Source: Lycocorax pyrrhopterus obiensis
Lineage: Eukaryota > Chordata > Aves > Passeriformes > Paradisaeidae
Reading direction: 5' to 3'
DNA: 64,000 nt
Assembly (NCBI GenBank): GCA_014706295.1
Contig: JACSVZ010000002.1
Location: 129,465,431-129,529,430, forward strand
Shown: positions 47,031 through 59,622 of the stretch, piece by piece
How positions within the stretch are numbered: the first letter of the stretch is position 1
Layout: each line of letters opens with the position of its first letter
The notes under the pieces: generated by a model
Database searches by the model: none
Told to the model about the DNA's origin: nothing
What the model saw: only the letters and a program-made list of their open reading frames with translations
Position numbers and translations under genes: made by a program

Positions 47031-48835
47031 CTGCATTGGAATGAAACCAGTAATGGTCAGGAAGAGAAGATCTAACTGCATGTGTTCCTAGGACTTCTCT
47101 GGAGCCTCTAGTCCAACCAGCTGCTTGCTTGAGTACAGCTACTTGAAAACAATTCACATGAATTTGGTCTGAGAATTACATGTTATCCCTGGTGCTAGGC
47201 AGAATAGCAGGTTTCTTATGGTCCTCTAGGACACAGATCCAAGTAGAAATTGGCTCGACATTCACTCGAATCACATAATGAATTATGTTTTGAAACTGCA
47301 TTTGAAAACAAGCAAACTACTCTGAGGGTGGGAGTACTTACAGACTCATACTTTAATATATTAATTACATTCATTTGTCATCACTTGAACCTAAATACCC
47401 TGTACTACATTAAAGTTGCCAAAATCCCATTCCCCTCTCACAACGGAATATCCAGAAGTAATCTCTTTAAAGGAAAACCAAGTGAGAGACTTTCAGAGTC
47501 CCACAAGATCCTGGGGCAACAAAGGTGAAGAGGAGGAGAGGCTGCAGTCGGTCTTTGATGCATGAAATTGCTGCAGTGCTGCAGGAACAGGAGCAATAGA
47601 GCTAGGCTTAGATGCACTATCTTCAGGAAAGCAGTGGCAGTCAGTGCCATCAGACCATCCATGCTAAACTCCTGCCAGGCACTGTGCATGGGACAACAGG
47701 TTCTTGTGATGCTAAAACTGTTTCCCAGAGCACACACTCAAGATTCCTCATCAGCTTTTATTTGAATAATTTACCAGATGACACATTGCCTGTGTCTATT
47801 CTTTCTCTGACCGTAATATCTTCTACTTCTGGCCCTGCAAAAGTGTCTGAGACTGGGCTACCTTGCCATGTATGCAAAACTGAGGAACCTACCCTGCTAC
47901 TGTCCTTTGTATGGCATCGGGGGGGGGAAATTCGGGCACACTACTTCTTTGCCACTTAGTAAATAAACCACCTGGGGTCAGCCATTTCCACAGCTTTCTT
48001 TGGAAGCTCTCTGCCCATGTTTGCATGAAAGGCTTTGGGGCAAAAACAAGGGGTGTGGCTGTGTGCGTGTACATCTGTGTTTCACTCCTTGCCCCTATTC
48101 CTGGCACTGAAACCCAGCACACTGCTGGGAAGACCCTGCATAGGCTGGTTTCTGTGAGAGACCATCTCATTCCCAGCAATATCCCCCTCCTCTCACAGGC
48201 CACCTTGATCTCCATCACTCCCAGAAAAGTTCCCAGGGCAGATCCCTTCTTGTGTCTCCATGCCTGCAGCCTGGTAAATTAGTGCCTTTCCGTAAGTCCA
48301 ACAGTGTAATACTTACCAGTTTTTCTGAGTAATTTTTATGGCTTTAGCACTGGCCTCAGGCTCACAAATGAGTTGGAAGAGCAAAACTTCTGCCCTCCTG
48401 TGGGTTTTCTGTAGGTGTTCAGCAGAGCTTGCAGAAGGACCTCTGATAAGGTCCTTTGCACTGCTGCCTCTTACACACATTTGAATGCGCTGTATGTACA
48501 CAAGCCTCAGGCTTACAGGGAAGCACCTTCCCATTTATTTCATCTCTGTCCCTCTTTGTTCAGTCAAGTATCCAGAAAAGAGTATCCCATAAATGATGAT
48601 CTGTTCACCATCATGTTGCTCAGCTCACATTTACTTATGCCATATTCATATTGCATATGTATCATCCTAATTGTTTCATAATGTTGTATAAATTGGCCAG
48701 CATAATCAGGAATGCTGGATTGCATTAAGCAAAGTTTTTTTGACATGTACTGAAATATTAGTTCCATATGATAAAATTCATAAAATACAGTCTAGATGCC
48801 AATGAGATTAGGAAAATGGGCTCTTTTCCACTTAC
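47031..48835. other. Unique non-coding stretch, no gene seen
   Basis: Short frames overlap on both strands around 47440-48280 without recognised motifs. A run of nine G residues lies at 47919-47927. Confidence 0.5.
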
Positions 48836-48897
48836 CTAAATACTGGAAAGATACACAAGTTGTTAGCTTTATATGAAACTAATGATCCCTTGAGGCT
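48836..48897 (-). other. Candidate short exon, minus strand
   Basis: On the minus strand the tract CCGCTTCCTAAATCCTTTGCCAG precedes a 62-base segment (tract in two parts: 11 then 12 bases), and TTTAG followed by GTAAGTGG makes a near-consensus donor. Only one frame is open. No family is recognised. Confidence 0.2.
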
Positions 48898-51800
48898 CTG
48901 GCAAAGGATTTAGGAAGCGGGTAAAAATTAATAAATAGTATATAAAGAGACACAGTCTCACCTCCCACCCTTGCACACTCCTTTTTATACAAACATACCC
49001 TCTGAAGAGCACTGAAACTCTCTGAGGTCAAGGCACAGAGACCCCATGAAACACACTGGGCGCGTTAATATTGTGGCTGTTCATCTCACCCCATATGAAG
49101 TCTGCACTGGCATCCCCAGCCTGAAGTGCTCCCAGATTCAGGAGGTGCTCAGCTACGCAGTTTTGCAGTATAATTCTGAAATTTCAAACATTGCTGGGAG
49201 GGGGAATTAAGGGGAACAGTGGCAAGAAAAGAATTGCCTTATTCCTAATGCATCTGTTCCTGATGCAATGAGGAAAAGCCCCTGGCCAAAACAGTCCTAA
49301 AAGGCACTGGTCATGTTTGACAATATCATTGCTCCTGACCCTTCTGTGGGGCAGTGGAAGAACAGGTTCATGCCTCACATACACATGGACCAAGCAGCAG
49401 ATCTGGCTGGAAGGATTAAAAAGCATATGAGATACAATGGCAAAACGCCCTTTTCCTGCACTTCCTAGGGTGGCAAAATGAACCCTACCAACCAGACTTC
49501 ATTTCCTTTCGTCCTGGGCAAGCACTCCTCTAGCCATCATAGAAGAACACAAGAGCAATAATTGAGGGCTTTATGGATTATGATTGATAAGTATTTTAGC
49601 TCTGGAACCCAAGGATTTGTCTGCATATTCTGAAAGAGACGAAATTGATATTTCTGTAAAGTTGTCTAAGCTGGCTTGGCTAGCAAGAGAATTCTACTAT
49701 TGGTTTTGTTTAAAAAAAAAGTGAGATATTAATAAGTTTGGGTTATAGATAAGGAATTGTACAGACAGCTTCCTCATATTGGAAGAGGGAGACTGAGAAA
49801 ATTCAACTGGAGGAGGAAAGCTTTAAAAGGGAAGTCAGGGGAAAAGCTTTACTCTTGAAGTAGAGATTTGTTGAGAAACATGTAAATTTCAGGAAACTTT
49901 ACCACAAAAACCTGTTTCAATTCATTCAAAATAGACGATGCTGAAGAGAAATCGATTGCAGTCCCCCGTCTCCAACCTGCCTTAGTTCTCCCACAATGAC
50001 AGGAATAAAAAGCTCTTCTTTACCTCAGTCCACAGAAATGAGTCAGTGCATTCAAGGAATAGCTCTGATGAGGAGTCCTGGGCCAATTTTACATGGTTAC
50101 CTCCTAGAGCAGAATTGATTGTTATTAGAAAGTCAGTGTTATTTCAGTATCAAATAACTGAGATCATCTTGAAGGAAAATTCAGTTAGGAGAAACTAAAC
50201 GCCACATTTTTTTTTTCTTTAACTCTGAGCCATTTAGAGCAAACTGTATAGTGTAAATGTTCCATCTTCAAGGGGTTCTCAGATTCTAGAATACAATCAG
50301 TACCAACTTCAATATTGACCCTTGGGATGATTTTTAAAAAGTATAAATACACATCAAACAGATTTCAAGTCCTTCCATTGTAGCAAACATAATTTATTTT
50401 TAAAAGATAAATATAATTAGTGTTGCTAGCCCCGCTGGTCTCTCAGAATAGAATATGAGCTGCATATAGATAATTCCATGAAAACACTACTGGAAATTCA
50501 AATACTTATCTAATCTTTATGTCTGGCAACCTACACTACGTTACTGATTGTTGGTACCAGTGAAGCATAGTATAGCATTTACTTCCAAAGGAAATTAAGC
50601 CAAGAAAAAGAGTGCCATTTATTTCAGAGGAAAGATGTTCATACATTTTTATACTTTAAATGACTCCATTTGAGAGCTTGGAAAATTAAAAGGGCACTCA
50701 GCCAAAAATAGCTCAATGTAATTCTACTGAATGTGGGCTAAATAAGGATCAGCCTTATCTAACTTCTCAGAGGTGCATTAACCAGAGACACTGTATAAGG
50801 TTCCAGAACTATCATTTGCCTAAAAGGGATTAGGGGATAACCAAAGTGAAGAAAACCAATTTATTCATAATGTGAAACAACAGGTCATAGAAACTAGCTC
50901 AAGATAGTTCCAAGAGAGAGAGCAAGAGCAAACCAAGAGTAGTGTCCATTTGTTTAAAAAGGGATGAAATAGTTTTATGTTGAATCACTGGACAAAATGC
51001 TCTGGTTTAAGCTGAAACTATTTTCAGGTGTATAATTTGTGTAGGGAAAGGAAACTCTAATAATCTGCTTATAACAAGGAAAAAACAAAGAACTGTCAAC
51101 TATTCCCTTATGACTAATAACCCACCCAGGGGGAGAGCTGAATGTCACACGTTAATGGGTTTGGTCCCCCAGAGCAAGGATGGGGAGCTCAGCTGGGACC
51201 AGAGCCCAGCAGGTCACTCTCCAGCCTGCCAGTTTCCTTCCCATGCTGGCACCTCTGAATTGTTCTCTGTCCTCTTGCCTGTCATCTCAGCCCCTGGATC
51301 AGCTGCTCCTTTGCCATCACTTGCCACAGAATTCATAACTTTACTGATTTTTAGTAGTGGTTCCTCTTCAGAACAGAAGGGAATGAGTTATTTTGTTGAG
51401 TTGTATAAAATTCAGCATTTGCATATATGAGAATTTTAATTGAAAAGGAGCAGTTTATTTGATGTTTTCATGTCTACTGATTTAATGTTCATTTACCACC
51501 TGGGGAAAATGGTTACTTTTATACTGACAATGAGAACATGCTATTGTCCTTATATTTTTTTTGTGAAAGACATTTTTTGCCCTGAAAGGAGCAAGATTTC
51601 ACTTGCTTGGACTTTTAGACTGACCTATTGCCACACGAGGAAATGATCTGGTTTAACTAATAAAGAAATGATTAGGGATCCATTTGTTGAGCTGTAACAA
51701 AATAGAGAAGCAAGGCAAGTGTGATAAGCATCACATCTCCTAATGCATAAACAGCACACTACTAAGTTCTTCTTCGTGAGAGGTCAGATATTTAAAGGTA

Positions 51801-53444
51801 AAAGGATACTCCATGGGCAAAAATGTTTATTTTATAGAAAAGAAAGGGTCAAAATGAAGATTCAGAAACATTTTTATGAGACATTACCATACAGAATATG
51901 ACTTCCAAGTTTGATGATAATTTATGTTAAAACAATATGAAGTCACTAGGGCTTTCTTTTCAATCGTCTTTGCAGTACTATTCCTCATCTCTGCAGCACT
52001 GTGATCAAAAAATTCTCACAACATGTGAACATTTACAGACATGGCAGCTCTGTAAATTCAATAAATATTTAAACAATTTATACATTTTTCTTATATAATA
52101 CATGGTCTGGCAGTCAAGAAAGTAATTATTGTAATTTCTAGTAATCAGAAATACAGAAAGAGTTACCCATGAAGTAACAATTTTATTTAGAAAAAAAAAT
52201 TGCAAATTATAAAGGCAGAAGCACTTTCAGTATTTAGTTTGATCTATGTACGCCTGGAGGTCTGAGAATGTCAAAGTATCATTTCAGAAAACAACAAAAT
52301 CTTGGATACACAAGGATATGTCGTTTATTAAAATGCTTTTATTTAACAACTTCAAGAGTAGAAAACTCCATCATGTGTCTAGGTCAGTGTTAGTAACTCT
52401 TTATCATCCCTTTTAAAAAATGTCACTTTTTTATGTTTGACTGTGTCTAGACCAGTTTCCAACAAACTGATTGTTCAGTATGAAAAATCACATTTCCACT
52501 TGGCAGTTGCAAATCATGCGGGTTCTTTGTTTAATTGTGTCATGGTCACGTTGGATCTTCTAGCTACAGCTCATATGCAATAATTCACCTGATGCTTTTT
52601 CTTTTTCACTGTATCAGTGAAATATCATCACAGGTATAATTTAACATCAGGTAACATGAAGTACACACTATAAAGAGGAAGAGGTTTTTCTTCTTGGAAT
52701 GCATATGAAAGCTTCACTTCTAAGCAGAATAAGAGGTTTTCCACCAATTTCAATGAAGCAGGATTTAAATCAAAGGGGTTTTATACAATAGAAAGGGAGA
52801 GAAAGGCTGGGCTGCAGAGGAGGGCTCTGTGAGTAAGGCTGGGCACACATTTGCTGGGATCAAATGGTTACAGCATTTTGCCAACCATAGCAAATGCCAT
52901 AACTGTGTGTTCCTTGTTATCCAAAGCCTTCGTGCCCTTGGTTAACAGGATGCAACTGAATTACTGCAATGAAGAAATAAGTTAAGCTTTTGGTGACTCC
53001 AAAGCCAACAGACCAGTGAAGCAACTGTGAAAGTGGCTGCAACTCTTTCAGATTACAGTGCTATGATTCACCCAAAAGACTCAGGAAGCACTTGGGTTAT
53101 GATGACGATGATGATACAAGCAGGCTTTGCTTGATAAGAAGTCATCTGAACACAAGCTGGATAGAACCAGTTGGGTACACACGGTTCTTCAACGTAGGAC
53201 TGGAAGTGTTCATAGGGCTGTCAAAAAATCATTAGATTTTTTTCTCTGTAATTAGATAGAGTAATATATTAGGAGGAAGGTGTTCCCCCTGGAACAGTGA
53301 CAACCACTAATACTGAATCTTCAGCGAGCTAAGATTTTTCCCAAGACAAATATACCTGTTCTTGGACCAGGCAAACTATGTAACCTTGGGGTGTCTCCAG
53401 TGTCTGCAATGTGCTTTACTAGATCATGAAACCTAAGGACTCCA
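48898..53444. other. Unique non-coding stretch, no gene seen
   Basis: AT-rich unique DNA with no recognised gene or dispersed repeat across 4.5 kb. A GC-richer patch at 51120-51320 gives a 106-codon frame without family resemblance. A GAT-rich run (GATGACGATGATGAT) is at 53101-53115. Confidence 0.55.
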
Positions 53445-54113
53445 AGTAAATTTTACTTCCATGACAAAATTCTCCCTTATGTCCCACCAGAACCTTCCCT
53501 GGCACAGTCTGAGGCTGTTTCCTCTTGCACTGTTGCTTGTTGCCTGGTAGAAAAGGCCAACCCTCACCTGACTTCAACCTCCTTTCAGGTACTTGAAGAG
53601 AGCAATATGATCACCTGTGAGCCTCTTTTTCTCCAGGCTAAATACCCCCAACTCCTTCAGCCACTCCTCATAGGACTTGTGCTCCAGACCCTTCACCAGC
53701 TCCATTGCCCTTCTCTGGACACGCTCCAGCACCTCAATGTCCTTCCTGAATTGAGGGGCCCAGAACTGGACACAGCACTCAAGGTGTGGCCTCACCAGTG
53801 CCCGGTACAGGGTGATGATCACTGCCCTGGTCCTGCTGGCCACACCATTGCTGATACAGGCCAAGATGCCACTGGCCTTCTTGGCCACCTGGGCACACAC
53901 TGGCTCATGTTCAGCCTGTTGTCAATCAGTACCCCCGGGTCCCTTTCTGCCCGGGCACTGTCCAGCCACTCTGCCCCAGCCTGTAGCGCTGCTGGATGCC
54001 ATTGCCCTTCTTGGTCACCTGGGCGCACACACTGGCTCATGTTCAGCTGCTGTCCACCAACAACCCCAGGTCCTTTGCTGCTGGGCCACTTTCCAGCCAC
54101 TCTTCCCCAAAAG
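53445..54113 (-). mobile_element. CR1 LINE fragment with internal duplication, minus strand
   Basis: Read on the minus strand, the C-terminal reverse-transcriptase region of CR1 is well preserved. The frame at 53574-53900 is open for 108 codons and contains [20 protein letters not shown]. The 3' UTR part continues to about 53445 without the octamer tail, so the copy is truncated at both ends. Its 5' part carries a 130-base tandem duplication of two unlike units (53865-53994 and 53995-54113). The long plus-strand frame at 53607-54200 is antisense to this element and not a gene. Confidence 0.92.
53865..54113 (-). repeat. 130-bp tandem duplication within CR1
   Basis: GATGCC marks the start of both units (53865 and 53995), and both contain CACACTGGCTCATGTTCAG. 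By eye the units differ at roughly a fifth to a quarter of positions, including a block just after that shared core, so they are not a recent slippage copy. Confidence 0.8.
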
Positions 54114-56194
54114 GAAAGGAGAACCGTTCTTAAAACGAGATCAGAAATATCTACATTTCAGGTACTCAACCTGCTTCTCAGATCTCATTATATTAAATAA
54201 GGATGCCAAGAAAGTATAGCAAAGTGTTCAGATGACTGGTTTATCTGATAACCTGCACAAAGGGAAAGACTGTCTTCTGCCTTCATCTGAGAAGGAAAAG
54301 CCCACTCCATGTAGTGAGAAAGACTCCACTCCACTTCACAGACTTGTTCTTATGTTACTTGTGCTGCAGGACAGCATGTACTGCTCCTGAAGTAATTGTT
54401 TCTGACAGGTAGACTGCAAACTATGCCTGTGAAAATATGGTATCATATTTATTTTCAGCACTGCCTCTAACATCCATTGTGACAGTGATCAAACCCTCAG
54501 CAATCAGGTGGGCTGAGGCATCCCTTTTCCCGTTGAACTGCCAAACAGATCAGGTACCAGCACAAGCTACACAAAAAATGCCTCTTCCTGTCTTCACTCA
54601 CATCATGAAGTACAGCTTCAGCGTCTTATGAAGCCAGAGATCAGGCACTCCTCTGCCTCCACCTTAGCTCCATCACTAGGACGGCTCAGAGATTCTTGCA
54701 GATTTGCTGAAAGTCTTCAGTGTCAGAAGGGTGATGGGGAAGGGAAAGTGGTAAACTGCAACTTCACAAATGATGAAGAGCACTTTGCACTGGATGGACA
54801 TAGTTTTAGTAGAATAAAAGTCTGAAAACTAGAGTCCTACCTCCTTTGAAGCAGAAGACACCTTGTGAAGTTCTCTTGGTCTTCCTTGTGCTCGAGTTTC
54901 CATGGCTTTACGTAACCATAGTACCTGTCTAACAGCCAGCCACATACAGACTCATGGCAATGCTCAGAACAAATTCTGAACTACAAATGGGGAGCAGGGC
55001 ACTGAAGAAGTCTGGGTGCCAACCTGTGGGAGATTGACTTGCTGTTCTGGCATTTCTGTAGCTCCAAACCCTGTAAAAATACATCAGAGGGGGAAAGGCA
55101 AAAGCAATAGATCAAAACCTAGTACAAGACAGTTGCTGGTGGTCCCTGTGGTCCCTGACGACATGAGGTTGAAAATGACTTTTAGTGTGGGGTTTATTTT
55201 CTTAATGCTTTGAGGGCTACAGCTGAAAGCCACTACATTTAATGTTAACATTGAGGCTAGAGAATCCATATTGTAGTGATTAGCAGCAGGAACTTCAGAG
55301 ATGGTAGCGTGCAAGCCAGAGGGAACATGTAGATTGAGTGTAAGGAGACTGCAAGAATCACAGGTCAACTCTAAGTAATGGAATTTGGGTTTTTAAAATG
55401 CGTTTCCTCTCTGGTTAGTTTCTGAAATACAAACAAAATCTCACAGGATTTAGGCTCTCTCCTTCCTTGGGTTTTGGCTCATAAAAGTCTTTTGCCCTCC
55501 TTGACTGGTCTAAATTGGATTATATACAATATATAATCCAAAGTGGGAAGCAATGTCAACCACATTGATGCCTTGGTTTTGCTTGTTTAAAAATTGCATT
55601 TCCATTCTCAGGGTTCAGTTTACAGTCCTCTCTCACGCAAGTTCCGCCTTGTCTCCAGGGAACCGTGTCCAAGTGAGGAAGACACTCAAGAAATCTTGTG
55701 TGGACTGGGCCCCTAGTTGCTTAGGTTTCTTGTGGAAAGAGGGAAAATTCCTAAATATTTAGCAGACTTTTTTTTCTCTTGTAAAAGAAAACTAGACCAA
55801 AAGAAACATATGAGTCAAAGTAAATTTCAGTGCTATTTTTTTGCCAAACCCTAAGGAATCTGTGCAGAGAAAAGAGAAACAGACTAAAGACAGACAGAGG
55901 ACTGAACTCAGATATCCTCCCTTGGTCTGTTAGTTCACTGAAATAAAATTGTTGTTATTGAAAATTTGAAATTTGTATAAGGAAGGCAACAGAGTTAAGA
56001 ATAGGCAAGATAGCATGCCTATACATTTTCCCAGGAAGAGATTCAGATTTTGAAAATATGGCCATTTCTGCTTTCTTAGTAACAGAACACATAATCCAAA
56101 CTCAGCTGAGACATTTTTGGGGTAGTAGTCCTTGCTGTAGCCACCTTCATCCCAACAGGATATTTTTTCCTAGAATTTTGAGGCCTCATGCAAG
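54114..56194. other. Unique non-coding stretch with palindromes
   Basis: No gene is recognised. It contains a 12-base palindrome, AATGTTAACATT (55241-55252), and a perfect hairpin at 55515-55541. Confidence 0.55.
55515..55541. repeat. Perfect 12-bp hairpin with 3-base loop
   Basis: TTGGATTATATA (55515-55526) and TATATAATCCAA (55530-55541) are exact reverse complements separated by CAA. Each arm carries GGATTA, the core recognised by OTX/PITX-type homeodomains. A stem this short with a three-base loop is too small for a microRNA precursor. Confidence 0.9.
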
Positions 56195-57060
56195 AAAGGA
56201 CAGTGTACCTTTGCCTCTGAATTGGAGAGATACAGGTTTGAGGGATGCCCTCTTCCAGAGAGTTACATTCAGTGGCTCAGTGCCCAGATGGAGGTCAGTT
56301 ACAAGTGGTGCCACTCGAGGGTTCATACTGGGACCAATACTATAATATGTTAATCAGTGACATACACAGTGGGATCGAGCTTGCCCACATCAAGCTTGCA
56401 GATGACAGGAGGCTGAGTAGCGCAGCTGGTACACTTGAGGGAAGGGATGCCATCCAGAGGGACCTGGCCAGCCTTGAGAAATGGGTCCATATAAACCTCA
56501 TGAAGTTCAGCAAGGCCAAGTGCAAGGTCCTGCACCTGGGCTGGAACAAACCACAATGTATCCTGGGTTGCATCACAAAAAGTGAGGCCAGCAAGTCAAG
56601 GGGGTGATTCTGCCCCTCTATTCTGCTCTGGTGAGGGCCCACCTGGAGCACTGCCTCCACCTCTGGGGTCCCCAGCTCATGGACCATAAAAATTATCAGG
56701 GGGATGAAACATGTCTCCTATGAAGAAAGAGTGAGAGAGCTGGAGTTGTTCAGCCTGGAGAAGGCAAGGCTCCAGGGAGACCATATTGCAGCCTTTCAGT
56801 ACTCGAAGGGGACAAACTTTTTAGCAGGTTCTGTGGGAATGGACAAGGGACAATTGTTTTAAACTGAAAGAGGGTAGATTTAGATTGGACATATAATGAA
56901 GACTTTTTTTTGTGTTGGGGGTCGTGAGACACTGGAATAGGTTGCTCAGAGAACTTGTAAACATCCCATCTTTGAAAGAATTCAAGGTCAAGCCAGATGG
57001 AGCTTTGAACAACCAGATTTAGTTAATGGTGCTCCTGCCCACCATTCTATGATTCTATGT
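56195..57060 (+). mobile_element. CR1 LINE, 5'-truncated, plus strand
   Basis: The copy enters CR1 in the reverse-transcriptase domain. The frame from 56245 carries a degraded active-site motif, LADD in place of FADD (56395-56406), followed by TLEGRDAIQRDLASLEKW, a hallmark of CR1 proteins. It ends with the octamers at 57044-57059. Later coding sequence is broken by stops and indels. It belongs to a different subfamily from the 30165 and 53445 copies, judging by the terminal sequence. Confidence 0.93.
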
Positions 57061-59442
57061 ATGTGTAACTATATTTCAGTAGGATGATGAGCCAAAATTG
57101 CTCACCTACTGCACAGTCCCAGAGATGCCTGAAGTTCATACATGCCCTACTTGGAATAAACCAGGATTTCTAGGTGCCAAACCATCCATTCCTATAAGTG
57201 TCCAGGACTGCTCCCATTTGCCAAGTCCAAGAAATTCTTACGTAAATACTACCCCCAGGTATCTGGGATGGTTCAAATCTCTTGACCATCTCCTAATGCT
57301 CCTTGACTGGGACAAACTGCTCAGAAGGGAGGACTCCCACCTCAAGAAGTGGATAAGGAGCATCAACTGTGTGAGACACAAGTCTCATGAGCAGGAAACC
57401 TATTCAGGCTGTGGAGAGCCACGGTGAACAAGATCAGGGCATGTTGTAAGAGTTTTGGGAGCTGGAGAGGGACATGCATGCCTGAGCTTCAGAACTGGGT
57501 CCTCAGATCCAACAGAAACACAATGGAGTGCGAAGAGTGACTCTACCAGTGCTACACTTGCTTAGAGAATTTTCTGCAAAATATGGGGAAAAACCATGCT
57601 ATAAATCATGCAAAGGACTGTTTATGTGAAACAAAACACGGGTTGCATGCCTTGGTATTGGCATGGCATGGCCCACCTCCCCAGGCATTGGCAGGAGAAA
57701 GGGAACCCTGCCAGCTCCAAAACTGAGGTTGTAACTCCTTCCCGTGGGAGACTCAGGATGGCAGCTGACTCCTTACAGCCACATGAATGGGGCCAGATCT
57801 GTAACACACATCTACCCTTCACTTTTCATCCTGGCCAACTCCTGGCAGCTATTTGCTGAGAGAGTCAATTTTAAAGCTGTTCCCTAAGCAGTGATCCTGG
57901 GTCATTCTTTGCAGCAGCCAGCTGTACACAGAGCCTAGAGGTGTAAGAGGGGCTGCATTTCATGCTGTGAGTCAAGGATACAAACCGTCTTGTCATAGAA
58001 AGATGTCAGCAGCAGTATTAGTTGATCCTACACAAATTCATAGGATCTTTAAACATCTGATCCTCTGATCCATCAACACTGCCAGTTAAAGTATTTGACT
58101 TAACAGACTGATCATTAGACTTAATATTGAGTGCTATAGGCTTTTTTGTCTTGACAAAATATATGCTTGAAAATCACTGTGCCTTAATTGAAAATGTTAG
58201 TGCATAAGTGATCTGGTGGACAACTAACCCTGTCCCACCACACCTGATCTCTACAGACATAATCTTAAGCAGTTTTAACCTTCTCTTTTAAATGCATTGT
58301 CTACCATTATAAACTGCCTAAACCATGTGGTGTTTACCCCGTTATCATCTGTAGGGATTCTGTTTTAACATATAATCACCACAGGTTGTGTATGCTCATG
58401 TGGAAGTGTTCCCTGCCTGCATTGATGGAAGGTTAGTCACTCTCATGGACAATTGTTTTATAAGCCCAAGTGCCAAGTGTTGGCCTTCGATTTTTCCAAA
58501 AAATTCAGAAAATCACAAATATTTGTCAAATTATGGTTTTACTAAAATGAGGTGGTTTAATCAAGATGCTTTCATGGATTCACCCACAAGCCACTTCAGG
58601 TCCCATTTCTGGAGCTGGAGCTGTGGTTGTGGTCAGTGGACACTGAAGTCCCATTGGTATCAATTAAGCTGAAGTTGTAGGCAGGCTTGTGCTCAGAAAG
58701 TGGGAGAAGAGAGAACTGGCTGAACATAACACTGTTGCTCTCAGGAATTCTCTAACTATCTCAAGTGGGGCAGGAAGAAACCAAAAAGAACCATGCTTTC
58801 CTCTTTATTGAGAGGAAGTCAGATGGACAATCTGCTTCAGGATAATGTACACAGGTAATCCAAGAAGTGACTTCGTAAAACTAGCCATAGCAGGAATTCG
58901 ATGGGAGCTACCATGTATGGCAAAGCATTACAAGTGGCTTTTGGTGACCAGATATGGAGTTGTGCACTCTCACCCCAGCTCCTGAAAATGCAATACTCTG
59001 TACAGAAATACTGAAAGCCCTCATGACTTCAGAGGAGGTGGTATTTTTCACAAATGCCTAAGCTCTGAAATCAGGGGTGGTAGAAGAATCTCAGTCTTTG
59101 CTTAGTGGAAAAACATAGTATCAATATAGCAGAAAAAGAGCTTTAAAACTGAATCACCACAGTCTGCACACCAGAAAACCAAGAAAAATAAACTTTTTTT
59201 TTTTTAAATCAGACCAGTTTCATAACTATTTGAGTTATATGCCTTGGCAAGGTTCCAACACTGTCTACCCATGAGTATGAGGTTCCTGAGTTCGGCTCTA
59301 CACTTCCAGCTGAGGACAAACCCTGTGGCCATCAGCATGACCGTGCTGATACCAAGGACATGGGTGAGAACAGCTACCAGCTCTTTGATAGTCTACTGAA
59401 AACTTATTGCAAACGTCCTTTCTAAATTTGTCAGTTTTGTTA
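57061..59442. other. Unique non-coding stretch, no gene seen
   Basis: Frames at 57098-57427 and 58388-58672 show no recognised domain. A poly-T run lies at about 59193-59205. Confidence 0.55.
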
Positions 59443-59622
59443 ATGTTTACTGTTACCGCAGTGCTCTCCGTGACTTACATGTGTCATCTTATGTTCTGCT
59501 GTCTTTTCAAGGTTTTCCTGATCTTTCTCCACTTTTAATACAGCAGTGACATACTGTATGCAAATGACAGTGCCATGTGTTCTATGTATCTTTACTGTAT
59601 ACAACTCAGCCAACAGCTGTTT
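59443..59622 (-). other. CNE-like block with a 60-codon stop-free minus frame
   Basis: Between stops at plus 59440-59442 and 59623-59625 the minus strand is open for 60 codons. The composition is protein-like, for example AVLKVEKDQENLEKTAEH, with no ATG until codon 46. A near-consensus donor (CAT|GTAAGT, GT at plus 59477-59478) interrupts the frame near its end. The DNA also contains an octamer-type ATGCAAATGA and keeps CpGs at its low-coordinate edge (59457 and 59469). I can name no homologue. It may be an exon end, an old retrocopy fragment, or a conserved non-coding element (or 3' UTR on the plus strand) whose antisense frame is open by chance. Confidence 0.35.

Noticed and set aside
53607..54200. 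Longest open frame on the plus strand (197 codons)
   Set aside because: It is antisense to a CR1 reverse-transcriptase fragment and includes its tandem duplication; no independent protein is supported.
56245..56607. 120-codon plus-strand frame
   Set aside because: It is the degraded reverse-transcriptase remnant of a truncated CR1 and is reported as part of that element, not as a gene.
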